Positions 12,301-23,800 of a stretch of DNA of 64,000 bases are shown here, in pieces. The number at the start of each line of letters is the position of its first letter. Within the stretch, counting starts at the first letter, position 1. The translations under genes were made by a program, and so were the position numbers. Location of the stretch: the NCBI GenBank assembly GCA_963930775.1, contig OZ005691.1, positions 5,515,000-5,578,999 on the forward strand. Reading direction: 5' to 3'. The DNA comes from Cliona cf. orientalis. Lineage: Eukaryota > Porifera > Demospongiae > Clionaida > Clionaidae. The notes below the pieces were generated by a model. The model was not told where the DNA came from. It worked only from the letters and a program-made list of their open reading frames with translations, and made no database searches.

Positions 12301-14684
12301 CTATGCATATTTATTACCAAAATTAATCTACAAGCATCAAAATTTTTAATTATAGCACGTAACTGCAAAGGTCAAATAAAAATGGTATATTATTGTGTTC
12401 CCACCTCAGACCAATAATTAATATTATGGTTACATCTTGTAGGAGGTGGAGAAATAAAGAAGCAGTAGCTGCTATTATTGCCTGTCTCCTTGAACACAGC
12501 CATTGTGATCCTAACAGTGCTACACATGATGGCAAAACACCACTGGACATTGCAAGGGAGCCTGAACATATCCGTCTTCTTATCAAGTTTGGAGCAACGC
12601 CTAATGAGAGTAGCATGCGCAAATGCTTCCCTGAGCACTTTCAGAATCAACCTGCTGACATGGCAGTCAAGATGTTTGTACTTGGTAACCCAGGAGCAGG
12701 GAAGAGTACACTAGTTAAATCACTCCAGACCGAGGGTGCCATGTTTTCTCGCATCAAGCATCGGTTCACCAAGGTCACAGACGTTGATGAAAGGACAGCT
12801 GGTATCATTCCTTACGACATTGAGAGTAAAGCATTGGGACGTGTGACCTTGTATGACTTCGCTGGTCATCGAGAGTTCTACGCTGGCCATGATGCCCTCC
12901 TCCAGAATTCAATGACAGCTTCTCCATCAATTATTGTCCTGATTGTTGATATGAGAGGTGAAGAGGGACTAATCAGAGAAACGCTTCAGTATTGGTTTGA
13001 ATTCATTAACAACTGCAGCACTGAGGAAAAATGTGAATCTCACCTTGTAATTCTCGGCAGCCATACTGATCACCTGAATTTTGGTGAGAAAAATCTGAAG
13101 GCACAATTTCTGAGAAGTATCACTAGCCATCACACTCTTGATAACATCTTGATTGTCGGGCAAGTAATGCTTGACTGCCGGTATGCTGAGTCATCATCCA
13201 TATCACAACTTCGTTCAGTTCTCATGCAAAGCTGTAAGGCATTGAGACGCTCTGAGACAATAGCCATTGCACATCGCTGCTTTCTAGTGTTTTTATTTGA
13301 CAAATATCGAGATCAGCCAGCTGTTAGATTCAGCATAGTAGCAACTGAAATGGTGAGAAGTGTTGAATTGGATAAATATGCTTACCTTCACTGCTTGAAA
13401 TCTTCCAACTTGATTGAAGTTTGTGAAATGTTGCACAAACGAGGTGATATTCTCTTTATGAAGAATAATGAATGTCCAGACAACAGCTGGATTGTATTCG
13501 ATAAGAGCATCCTCCTTTCCCAAGTCAATGGAGTCATCTTTGCCCCTGAGGGATTCAAGGAGCATCAGAATATCTCCACCAGCACTGGAGTGGTCCCACT
13601 ATCAATACTTGCTTCTCTCTTTCCTGAGCTTGAGTGTGACATGATATGCCAGTTCTTGTGCCATCTAGAGTTTTGTCATGAAATAACAGACCACGAGATT
13701 CTTGCACTACTACATGCTAAAGCTGATACCTCTCCTTCAGATGAGAAATTTCTTTTCTTTCCAGGCCTTGTGGACCTAAATGTCCGTCCTGACGTGTGGC
13801 AGCCTAATGACCAATTTGGCTACCACAGTGGGTTGCTTTTACAGTGCAGCAAGCGTGAACAGTTTTTAACTCCACGTTTTCTTCAGGTTCTTCTCATTCG
13901 ATTAGCATACAGTTTAGCCTTTGTCTCATCCACTACAAATCCATCAGATTCTGATCATTCATCACTTCCAAGGAAATGCTATATTTGGAAATGCGGAATT
14001 TGCTGGTCTGATCGAGCTGGAATAGAAACCATTGTCGAACTTGTCAATCAAAAAAACATTGTCGTATTAATGCGGTCACTGAAACGAATCGAATCCCAGA
14101 CTAGACTAACTTTTGTACGCTCACAGATTATCAAGAAAGTTCTTGACACAAAGAAAGAGCTGTGTCCAAAAGTTACAGTGAAAGAGTCATTCCTGCGTCC
14201 TCAATATGCCATCAGCTATCCTTTAGATCTTCCTAATGTGAAAGTTGTAGATATGAATGAAGTAGTGCATGCTGTGGTAGAGGGGGAGTTTGGTGTGCTG
14301 GACAGTGACAGCGAGGGTCAAATGGTCGATGTAGAAAGTGGGCTACTCTGCTACGAACCGTATCTAGGCTTTGAACAATCGATTCTCGATGAACTATTCA
14401 AAGAAGACGATCAAGTCCCTGTGGAAGATGAATTCCTTTTTGAAATCGCTAAGTGTGTGTACAAGAATACCGACTACATTATTGAAATCTTTAAGACTTG
14501 TCCGATTCGGCTCGCTAATCTCATGGATCGTGCTCCTCAAGGGGATGTTCATAGACTAGTGCGAGTGTTTCAGCTGTGGAGGGAGGAGATGGGAGCAGAG
14601 GCAACACGATACAACCTTCGCAAACAGTTTGACCAGTTCAGTATTTTTGCAGGCAGAAATCCACTCAGTCTCTGTGTGCAGTAA
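3373..14684 (+). CDS. Ankyrin repeat - Roc-like GTPase - Death domain protein
   Basis: Six exons join in phase: 3373-3536, 6132-6236, 6464-6565, 7958-8059, 10805-10906 and 12443-14684. They encode about 938 residues. The four small exons each encode one 34-35-residue ankyrin repeat beginning GHLEVVKYLIE or similar. The last exon starts with another ankyrin-like unit (SATHDGKTPLDIA). It then has a P-loop GNPGAGKS (about 273-280), a switch-II-like DFAGH (about 328) and SHTD (about 396) in the NKxD position, as in Roc domains. A middle region resembles a COR linker. The last 85 residues (from about 855) look like a Death domain. This layout recalls Roco proteins such as DAPK1, but without a kinase. 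Known Roco GTPases act as dimeric switches; a scaffold or signalling role here is inference. Introns hold several MITEs. The first exon follows the upstream stop by only 150 bp. Further small ankyrin exons could have been missed. Confidence 0.85.
3537..6131 (+). other. Intron 1 of the ankyrin-Roc-Death gene
   Basis: About 2.6 kb with no exon I can support. It contains a poly-C run near 3571, AT-rich spacers, and a short GC-rich inverted motif near 5636-5690 (gcgccttagcgcaa / agcgcccttgcgc). No protein-coding similarity was seen. Confidence 0.45.
6464..6860 (+). repeat. Duplicated ankyrin exon plus intron flank, copy 1
   Basis: The exon at 6464-6565 and roughly 300 bp of following intron match 7958-8340 in the same order. 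Shared landmarks are the 'gtgagttctc' donor, 'ctaatcatgta', 'ggtcaaggtc', 'catgtagctagca', 'tataggtggggccact' and 'ctgcagactta'-like blocks. This indicates tandem duplication of a whole exon-intron unit. Confidence 0.7.
6881..7441. mobile_element. pogo/Tigger-like MITE
   Basis: 561 bp bounded by CAGTCGAGCCTC and its inverse GAGGCTCGACTG, with TATA on both sides as expected for TA-targeting elements. Inside are repeated phrases such as 'ctccgagaagcggaca' and 'cctccgaacaaaggaca'. No transposase frame is present. It sits in the copy-1 intron of the ankyrin exon duplication and is absent from copy 2, so it probably inserted after the duplication. Assignment to the pogo/Tigger group rests on the look of the ends. 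Confidence 0.8.
7958..8340 (+). repeat. Duplicated ankyrin exon plus intron flank, copy 2
   Basis: Partner of 6464-6860. The exon 7958-8059 is again 102 bp with the same phases at both ends. Just after it, near 8338, a 'taccgtagaatcctg' motif matches the left end of the element at 60554-60939, followed by 'ataagcccc' phrases, so a truncated copy of that MITE probably follows. Confidence 0.7.
9445..9830. mobile_element. TTGTG-rich MITE
   Basis: About 386 bp with imperfect 34-bp inverted ends. The left begins CACAGGAAAAAATCTTCACA; the right ends with the inverse of CACAGGAAAAAATCTCCACA. TTTT flanks both sides. The interior is packed with TTGTG/CACAA words ('gttgtgaa', 'cacaacat'). It lies in the intron before the fourth ankyrin exon. 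No open frame of interest. Confidence 0.65.
11022..11584 (+). mobile_element. Family D non-autonomous element, copy 1
   Basis: About 560 bp. It starts near 'gagtgcagaaccctca' and ends 'gcggcgagggttaac', preceded by repeated 'ggacggac' and 'aaaaatcgcca'. The same sequence lies inverted at 46880-47440. It sits in the last intron of the ankyrin-Roc-Death gene. Confidence 0.7.
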
Positions 14685-16036
14685 TTTTCAATTAATTTTG
14701 CTTTTATTTTTATATATGTGGAATGTAGAATTAATATTAATTTTTTTTTACCAGTCTGAGACTGAATGAATTCTAAATTATTATTCGCTAGTGACAATGC
14801 GTGATTGCGCTTGTACACACTTCGAATATTGAATCTAATATGGTTACCATAGCTAATTTCACACAGGATGTATTCCAGCTGCATGCAGGACTATAAACCA
14901 AAGTGCTAGAGTACACAAAGTAATTATGATCAAGCTAAACTAGTACTTGTTATAATAATCACACATACAGAGACTAAAGGTTGTACTTTCTTATAAAATT
15001 AATATAAGTGCAAGGAATATTTTCCATCACAGTTTTCAGGTTATCCACGCTTGATCTAGGAACCTTATCGTTGCTCTTCCATGGCCACTAAGTCTTATTA
15101 TTGTGTGCAGCTACAGTACATAATAATTATTATGATGATGTGCAAGCATCTTTCCAGCTCTATAGGTATAGTCTGATTCAATGCGCTCCACTATCTTATC
15201 ACTAAATCTAAGATTTCTGGCAACTGTTTTCCACTGTGGTGCATGCTTCAGCACAAGATCAATGGGGGGCTCCATTCCTACAATAATATTATTATTAAAT
15301 AAATTGAAGAGTCAGTACATGATAAATTGAAGAATGAAGTAGGGGGTCAAAAAGTACACAATCAAGATTAGGGATATTCACATCCACTATTATACATCTT
15401 CTACGCTTGTTTCAATTATCATGCATGTGGAAGAAATTCACTATGCTCATAGGGGTGGGGGATAATCAGCTTTGATCATCGCATTCCTGCCAGGTTAATT
15501 AATTCCTGTGCCTACTCAAAAAGCAAGCGTAGGGATATAATATTATTATAGTGGATGTATCCCTAATCTTTCTGGCCGCGTAAATGTTCTGCCTCTATAA
15601 ATGAACATATATAGTGAGAATGTGATAACATTGAATCATTATAGAATGCCTGAACTCAAGGACTTGCCAATGATAGTGTAGTCAGTGGTATAATATAAGA
15701 TTCGCTAGCAGCGCTAGCTTGATATTCATAGGCCATCACTTTCCCAGAACGATTGTGGTAAGTGATCATCAACTACCCAGGATCGGAACAGTACGTTTAT
15801 CAGAGGATTGTAAGATAGAACTGGCACAACCACGAGCGCATAGGTAATTGCGCAACTAAGATAATGTTATAACCCCACTCTTTTATTGACAACTATAGGC
15901 ACTGTGCGTGTACCACGGAAAATGGGCATGGTAAGTGAGTCGCTGCAGCTCACTTTATGTATGCAAATTCGTCACTTTTTTCTTGTGCCCATGCAGCCCC
16001 AGTATCATGAAAGCGGGAAGTAGATAGCTATATACA
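14685..16036. other. Intergenic, AT-rich
   Basis: Sequence between the ankyrin-Roc-Death stop and the nested transposon. No coding exon, RNA gene or clear repeat was recognised. A canonical AATAAA is not obvious directly after the stop. Confidence 0.4.
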
Positions 16037-16216
16037 TACCGTAAACTCTGGTTATTAAGCGCATGCTCTCTTTTCCTTACACGCTATTGTTTATTAAGCG
16101 CATGCGCTTAATAGGCGTGGCATTCTATGAACCTGACCTTGACCGGCTGGAAAGTATGTGGAGTCGAAATATCTTTCGAGAAATGATGGCCACGAATAAC
16201 GCTGTCATGCAAGAAG

Positions 16217-17516
16217 GGTTATGTAGACAATGGCGTATTTTATGAAATATTGCCCTTAGACCTAAAGGGAAGATTTTACGCCAGTGTTTCCTTTAGATCT
16301 AAAGGGGAGATTTTACGCCACGCTCGCCGTTTTGTACATAACGGGAACCTTTTACGCAAGGTAGCTACTTTGGCGCATATCTACCCTTATGTTTGAACAT
16401 TATAATAAAATTATAAAGGGAAGATTATACGCCAACCATATGAGTGGCGTAAAAATTTCTCTTTATGATAACAAACAAACACAAGGGCGAGTTTATGTGC
16501 CGTAAACTCGCGGCTCTTAATGCGGTGGGCGGGGCTGAACATGCGCAATGGATCCTATTGAGTGGCGTAAAAACTTCTCTTTATGTTAACGAACACAAGG
16601 GCGAGTTTATGTGCCGTGAGCACACGTCTGTAATTTCTGGTGAATCTTGTGATGTAATATTATAGCTATAATAATACGCTGTGTCTACCATACGGTACCC
16701 AAGATTTAGTGCTTGGAGTACCGGCAACTCTACATGTATTATAGCCACCAGGAGCGCGCTCCTGTAGCCACCAATACTGAGCGCTAGATGGCTAGGGAGG
16801 CTAGTAGCGGGGGTTGGATTTCGGTAATCGGTTAGTGAGGGGGGGGGGGGTGGGGTTTAGGCTATGGTTGGGTTAGTATTATTTTGCACCACAAGTGGTG
16901 TGTGAAAAAAAATAATAATAATAATTATAACTATAATGACAAGGTGTATAAAGGTGGCTAAAAATAAAAATAAAAACCGCCATCCAGCGGCGACGAGCTG
17001 GGTTGGCAGAGCGGACTATGGCTGGGGCCGGTGGAGCGGTGGTCGTGGGTTCGAATCCCGCTTGATATTTGGACTTTTTTCTTCCACTTAGAGCGGCCGA
17101 GTTTGCGGCGCATAAACTCACCGTTGTGTTTGCTCAGTATCATAAAGAGAAACTTTTACGCCACTCAGTAGGATATACTTTGCGCATGCTCAGCCCCGCT
17201 AAGAACGGCCGAGATCGCGGCGCATAAACTCGCCCTTAAATTGTGTTTGTTCAGAGTATCATAAAGAGAAGCTTTTTACGCCACTCAAATGGTTGGCGTA
17301 TAATCTTCCCTTTATAAATATTATAATAATGTTCAAACACAAGGGCAGATATGCGCCAAAATACCTTGCGTAAAATGTCCCCGTTAATACGTTATATACA
17401 AAACGGCGAGCGTGGCGTAAAATCTCCCCTTTAGGTCTAAAGGAAACACTGGCGTAAAATCTTCCCTTTAGGTCTAAGGGCAATATTCCTTAAAATACGC
17501 CAATGTATGTATGACC
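16217..17516. mobile_element. Foldback-type element nested in the MITE
   Basis: 1300 bp, flanked by an 8-bp direct duplication GCAAGAAG (16209-16216 and 17517-17524). Terminal inverted repeats start GGTTATGTAGACAATGGCGT on the left and GGTCATACATACATTGGCGT on the right (inverse), and the arms run on for about 400 bp. Each arm holds internal duplications around 'gagtggcgtaaa' and 'aagggcgagtttatg'. Eight-base duplications occur in hAT, P and Merlin groups, among others; I cannot choose. No transposase frame is seen. Confidence 0.8.
16745..17095 (+). mobile_element. tRNA-derived SINE, copy 1
   Basis: Contains a Pol III B-box-like GGTTCGAATCC (within 'gtgggttcgaatcccgc', about 17045-17062) with an A-box-like 'gctgggttggcagagcgg' upstream. 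A second copy lies on the other strand at about 18290-18540 and shares both this tRNA-like region and the 'ggctag.gaggctag' / poly-G / 'gttgggtttaggttatg' segment. It lies inside the foldback element, forming a third nesting level. The ends are approximate. Confidence 0.6.
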
Positions 17517-17846
17517 GCAAGAAGATCGAGTTTCAAACAAATCGCCAGCACTCGTCATCTTGAGCGGCAGCTATAAACGCTAAAGCGCTCAATCGATCCG
17601 TATGGCAAGTCAGCTAGCTCAGGAATATATAATCTATGGCTAGCTAGCGCTAGCGCTCGCATCCATCACGTGCCCAAACGTTTATGGGCGTGGTTATGTG
17701 CCATATAAGCGCATAATTAATAAATCCTTTATTTGTCATTCCGTTTACCACAATAAGCGCATGCGCTTATTATAACCAGGGTATTTTTATAAGTACACCA
17801 CTTTACTTTTTGTATTGTGACCCCCTGATGATGCCAGCAAATCAAG

Positions 17847-20800
17847 ATGGCTATGAGCAAGCTGAAGGAATCACTTGTTAAGACAGTGGACGATGATAAA
17901 GAGTTAGGTGAGCTTCACCGGCGATAAGTATCGACAAATCGCTTATATGCATGTAGTCGATGCCGCGTCGCCACCTGTAAGGGGTATAATACCCGCGTGT
18001 AAGAGCGTTAGTATCTTGAATAGAAAGGCTAAATTGATTTTGTAATCCCCTCTTTACGAGGATAGATCTATGTGATACTTTTGCGGATCATGATGATGTG
18101 CCTTGTCCGGCTTTTAAGCCAGCGGCGTAGCCGGGGGGGGGGGGTGCTTTGGGTGCTCGAGCACCCCGCTCGCGGCTCTGATACACATAGCTACTATAGG
18201 GTCATTTTTAGAGAACGCTGTGGCTTATGTACCGGTACCGGTACTGGAAATTTTGCGCTTCAAGTACCGGCAATTAGCCCGCCAAAAAACTTAGAAAATT
18301 TTCTCAAGTGGGAGAAAAAAAAAATTCGAATAATCAAGCGGGATTCGAACCCAGCCCTAGCTCGCTCATCCACCCAGCTCGCCACTGCCAGATGCTGTTT
18401 TTTTGCCACCTGTATCATACCATACCACCATAATACTAACCCTTGGTCAACAATCATAACCTAAACCCAACCCCCCCCCTCCCCCCCCCCCCCCCCCCCC
18501 CGGCTCCTAGCCTCACTAGCCGTCTAGCATTCAGTAATAGCATGTTATAATATAATATTATATATAGCTATTATAGCGTTGCAAGCACTAAATCTTGGGT
18601 ACCGGTACCAATACGTTAGCCACAGTGTTTAGAGGAGCAGTCCTGACACTGTCAGGTTTTGGGTTCAAAATTTTCCACTGTCCTGTTTTTCTTCACTCTG
18701 TCCCACTCGTTTTTACTGGTTTATTGGGCCGCTAATATATCGCCACACTTGATCATTTTCTGCTATTTTTTATCAGAATGTCCCATTTTTAGACCAAAAG
18801 GCCCTCTCAGGAAGTTTGTCCCACTTTTGTCCCACTTTTGCTTCAATTAGGTTGGTACCGTAAAAGTTCTAATTAGCTACAGCGCCACCTTAAGTGCAAG
18901 TCATGCCTGATCACACCTTTACTCATGCCTAGCGCCTTAAGCCCTCTATCAGTGATAAGATAAGATAAAATAGTCAGTGGATGCAATGCACTCCTGATGA
19001 GAGTCAGGTCTGGTTACCACATGTGACCTCCTCTACAGGTGAGAGTGATATCTCAGAAATAATCGATGCTGTTCCAAAGATCACTGCAAAGTATCGTCAA
19101 TTTGGAATTGGACTTGGGGTTCTTCCTGGCAAAATTGATGAGATTGAAAAGCAGAGAAAAACACCATCTTCTGTGAGAGATAAACTCTCTGAAGTGATTA
19201 CAGTATGCCTTGGTCAACTACCTGCTCCAACTTGGAAGACGTTTATTGATGCTGCAAAACCAATAAATCGAGCATTGGCAGAAAGTATGTGCAGGAAGGA
19301 GGAATTAGAATGTCCTGATAGGTGATCATAATAATATTATACCCTCATTCAGTAACGATATTATTGATTTGAATATATTTTGATCACATAAACAAAGCTT
19401 AGCTAATGCATGCTGGAGGCTGTAGTCCGAATTTTAATTTTAATGAGGGCATAGTATTTTTAATTAGCTTGTTCATAAGGCCATGCCAATTTAGTTACTT
19501 ATTCAACAGACCTGACCAACCCTATAGCTATTTTTAGACAGTTACAAAATGACGACCATGGCCATTTATTATCAATTAAGTGACGGTCATTGTACATGCA
19601 TGATTTTTTTAGTACATGATAATCATGCAAATGGTAATTTTGATAGCTAATATTAAGGAGCTATTTTTTAATATTATATACCAATTGTTTTATCAGACTA
19701 AATTGATTCTACCAATACTAACTGTATCTGCCGACCTCCTCAATTGTTCATTGAACAACAAATTAATTTGGCATGGCCTAACTATAGCTATATAGCTAAA
19801 TATAAAATTTGCCTGTTCCCTAGTTCCTCCTTTTGATTGTCTATCAGTATGTAAACAGAGGAACCATTATAATATACTCTGATGCTTAATATTACTAGGA
19901 GTTGAAAAGAATGTTTCAGCTGATACATCTTTAAGTAAGAACTCAATTATATTTAACACTGTGGCCATTATTATGGGTCATGGATGATTATCTAGACACG
20001 AAAACGGTCACAGAAAAATTTGAGGATATTTCATCCAGGTATTATCAGTTTGGAACATACCTGAAAATTAAACCTGGTAAACTTGATGGGATAAAAAATG
20101 AGACGAGCATTCATGACCTCATGCAAGGTGTGATTCTTGAGTTTCTTAGATCACGTCGAGAAAAGTATAAGCCAACATGGAGAACAATTGTCGATGCTGT
20201 CTTTGATATACATCCAGCATTGGCACAGGAAATTGCTAAACAACACCTAGGTGGGTTTATGCACACACACACACACACACACACATAACATATATACAGT
20301 GGAACTCCTCTAAAAGGGACACCATAATTGGGACCACATTATTTTTGTCACGTGTAGTAAGGGGGACATTAACTTGGGGTTAACGTTTTGACACTGCCCC
20401 TCTTACAATTATGGCCAATCATGATGAAGCAAGACATGGATCCGTGGTTAGCTAGATATATCACAAATGTCCACCATTGAGTATTTGTGGGTATAGTTGC
20501 CTAGCAACCAAAGGTAATTTTTATAGGCAATTTGCTGGCTACAAGAAGGGGGTGGGTCATCATAAAGTATAGGGCAATAATGAATGAAGGTCAACTACCA
20601 ATAAATCAGTTACATGACATTAGTGTGTGTGTGTGCGCGCGCGCGCACATGTGTACTGCATGATGATTTTCACACATTTCACAGGGAGTTTCTAGGGTTG
20701 CAACTCCCCTCCCTCCCCCTATACACCCCAAAATGGTGAGGTGAGCCCGAGCGAGCCCACAATACAAGAGAAACGTTTGCCGGCATTATAGCAATTTCAC

Positions 20801-23800
20801 TGTACCTATATTAATATATGCATGAATGTGTGTATGTATGTAGCCATACATCGTCCACGTGTTTATCATGCATGTGCAATATGCCAGTGCATTACATCAT
20901 AGTGATCTTTGAATTAATATGCATGCTCAAATACTGCATGCTAGAATGAGATTGGTATATTGGGCAGCATTTCATCTCGAGTTGGACTCTGTAAGTGCTG
21001 GCATTATGAGAGATGGTCAACTGAAGATGTACATGTAAAAGAATCAAGCCTGTAACTGCAATAATACTAGAGCTCTACAGAGCACATACCCCGCGCGCAC
21101 ACTGCGCAATCTATAGGTCTGCTTTTGTTGTTGCTTGGTTGCATCAAGGACTTATAGACCCCATAAGCCCCTGGTGATATCAGCCAAAACATCATTGAAT
21201 CTCTCTCTGCACCAGATTTAGACTAGGTAGATATAGGTATCTTACATTCTGATTCGATGGGGCTTTGCATTCCAGTCCGCCAAACGTGTGCCACTAGCAT
21301 TATTGACGACCTTTACCATCCATAATTATTCAATGCCATGCGCATGAGCAGAAAGCACAAGGCCTGTATGCATAATGCATTGAGTGGGCACTGTCGATAG
21401 GCGTGGTTACGAAGGCTAACAAAAAGGCACTATTTGTGACGCTCGTGGACCATATCCCTCAATTCGAGGCACACTGAAGCTCGTTTTTCGCCGAATTCGA
21501 CTGACTCAGTGTGCTATTATTAGTCGCTCAGGTGCCTAGACCTCGAGATATGGCGATTTTTGTGCTAACAACGACAACGACAACAACGACGACGACACGA
21601 CCGATTACTTTACCCCCTTGCGCATGCGCGCGGGGTAATTATAGTAATGTTCCTTGTAAGGCTAGACTGACTGGCATTTTTCAACAGTGCGGTAACCGGT
21701 ACTGCATGTCATGGCACTCAGCAGTCCACTACTCTCACCAATTAACTCTTTGTTGTGTATATACTAGGTAGATAATAATTAACCCTCGGCGCATGCACGA
21801 GGGTTATGGTAGTCGATCTGTGTATAAGTGAGTGAGTGAGTGAGTGTGTGTGTCTGTTACCGCGCTAGCTACTAGCTACATACCTGTTTTATACGTTGAA
21901 AACAAGGTGCCGTTAGGCTTTTTGTGGTAGGTACCATAATATATGCATTGTGTGGATTTCGTCGAAAATGCTTTGTTCAAAAGTTTTGGCGACATTTTCT
22001 GACCACCATGGCCTTCTTCGCTTCTTGTCGAGCTCTCGCTCGATGAAAGAGACAGTAACCGCTTTATTTCAAGAAGATTAGTGGGTAGCTCAAGCGATAG
22101 TTCTTGTAACTCGACTGACTCATCACTATTCACAGTAGGCTATCAACTACGCTTCTTGGCTTTACTTTGTACTAGATCTGCTGATCTGGCACTATTACGT
22201 AATACCATACAATCAGTAATGCATTCTTGTGGTTATAGTTACTCTCTACATCACTGCTATATAACAGCAATAAATCTCACAGCACCGAGGGTTTAGCACC
22301 AATGGTGTTCATTGATATGGGGGCGAGCCTTCGTCATGGCAACAGGTGTACATAATGCTATGTATTCAGGCGCAGCCAGGGGTGGGCCTAGTAGAGCCAG
22401 GCCACCAACTCTTGCTGTAGTAAACTACTTACATGTACTTGTACACTACTGATCCAAACAGTTGATCTGCTTTTGATTGAAAGAGCCATAATTTTTCCTT
22501 CGAAACCAAGAAAACTGCAGAAACAATCGTTTAGCAAGCCACTCGGTCGAGAATCTGGCTGTATTAAATTAAGGATGTGGCCACGGCTCTTTGAGGCTCA
22601 AGCAGATCTAGAGGAGACTAGAAAGAGCTAGAAGCGGTAGGAGATCGATATCAGTACACACAAGAAGAGTCGTTTCCTTTTGTAGCAACAAGGCTACATT
22701 TATGATCGGTATCAGTGATGTGCTGTAGTTTACTACTGATCATGACTCAAAGCATGCATGCCAGCCACACTATAGCCATGCAAGGCTCTTGACAGTACTA
22801 ACACTGCACTAGCAGCTAAGAATAATCAATTGAGCTGAATCAGCCTATGGAGACAGTAGTCCACTACATACACACGTAGATACCTACAACCATAAGCAAA
22901 CAGTTAGTGCCACTGGTGCTATCATAGCAGCCAATGGTGTACACTGTCATTGCTTCACTGTTCTGTGCACCTGCATAAGCTTGATGAAAGCAGGCTAATT
23001 CCCATCAGCAACTTAGCCCATGTATGTTTACACTGCATTGACCTCAGGAATGTAATCTAATTAAAATACCACCTGTCCTCATGTCCTTGGATGATATCCC
23101 TAAAATTAATGCTAAATTATACACACAGTGTTATATATATAGCTATCTGTGCAGCTACACCCATCTGTGGACAGCACCTCAGTTTACGCTAGAACAAGCA
23201 CAACAAGGCAATCCACTTACAAAGTTGTTACATGATCAATGACCAATCTCTTAATTAACATTGCCTTGTTATTAATCATTGAAACCTCCTAGTATAAGAA
23301 CTATAGTTGTTGTGTACCCCAGTACAAAGTATCCCGGGATACTTTGTACTGGGGTACTATGGGGGACTATGGGGCACTGCCATCCAGGTGAGTACTTGGT
23401 ACATCCCGAGATTGCCGGAATACTTTGTACTGGGGGCCTATGTGGCACTGCCATATAAGGGAACACTCTGTATATCCCGGGATTGCTGGGATTGTATCAG
23501 AGGACTATAGGCCCTAGAGGGGTGTATTCAGCATCACCTGTATCAGGATGTATCAGGGGGCTGTACTGGGGAATAGTTATATTATAATCACCTTTTCTAG
23601 TGAGACTTAGAACGTCTTAGGATAACCTGTGTCAGTACTGGCCATCACTCTGTTGATGTGTAGCCATGTTATATTATATTCACCGTTTCCATGCTGAATT
23701 TTTTGCAATTGAAACTTCAGCCAAACCAGCTCCAAGTACCACTCCACTGGAAATGGAAGAAGTTTCTGGCTCTCAGGCACCAGTAGACCAATCTCCAAAT

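Larger units (their letters stand above)
16037..17790. mobile_element. TACCGTAAAC-ended MITE, split by an insertion
   Basis: The left end taccgtaaactctgg and a degraded right end near 17790 match the intact element at 62246-62660, read in the opposite orientation. Repeated 'taagcgcatgcgctta' palindromes lie near both ends. The centre is interrupted by a 1.3-kb insertion (16217-17516). Confidence 0.75.
20251..23720 (+). other. Intron 4 of the Death-subtilase gene, repeat-filled
   Basis: A 3.5-kb intron. It contains the microsatellites, a block near 20820-21000 that recurs at 25070-25260, family B (21064-21648), family E (21780-22290) and the palindrome/tandem block at 23314-23560. I saw no further exon in phase 1, but a short one could be hidden. 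Confidence 0.6.

Noticed and set aside
16990..17070. Possible functional tRNA gene
   Set aside because: The A and B boxes are present but a full cloverleaf with paired acceptor ends is not evident. The duplicate at 18290 indicates a SINE.
19323..19325. Stop codon ending the first Death-domain frame, suggesting a one-domain gene
   Set aside because: A strong GTATGT donor at 19285 keeps phase 1 and joins to later exons. The frame after it is probably intron.
22081..22296. Ser-rich open frame
   Set aside because: It lies in family E sequence that recurs near 30400, with no splice-site context.
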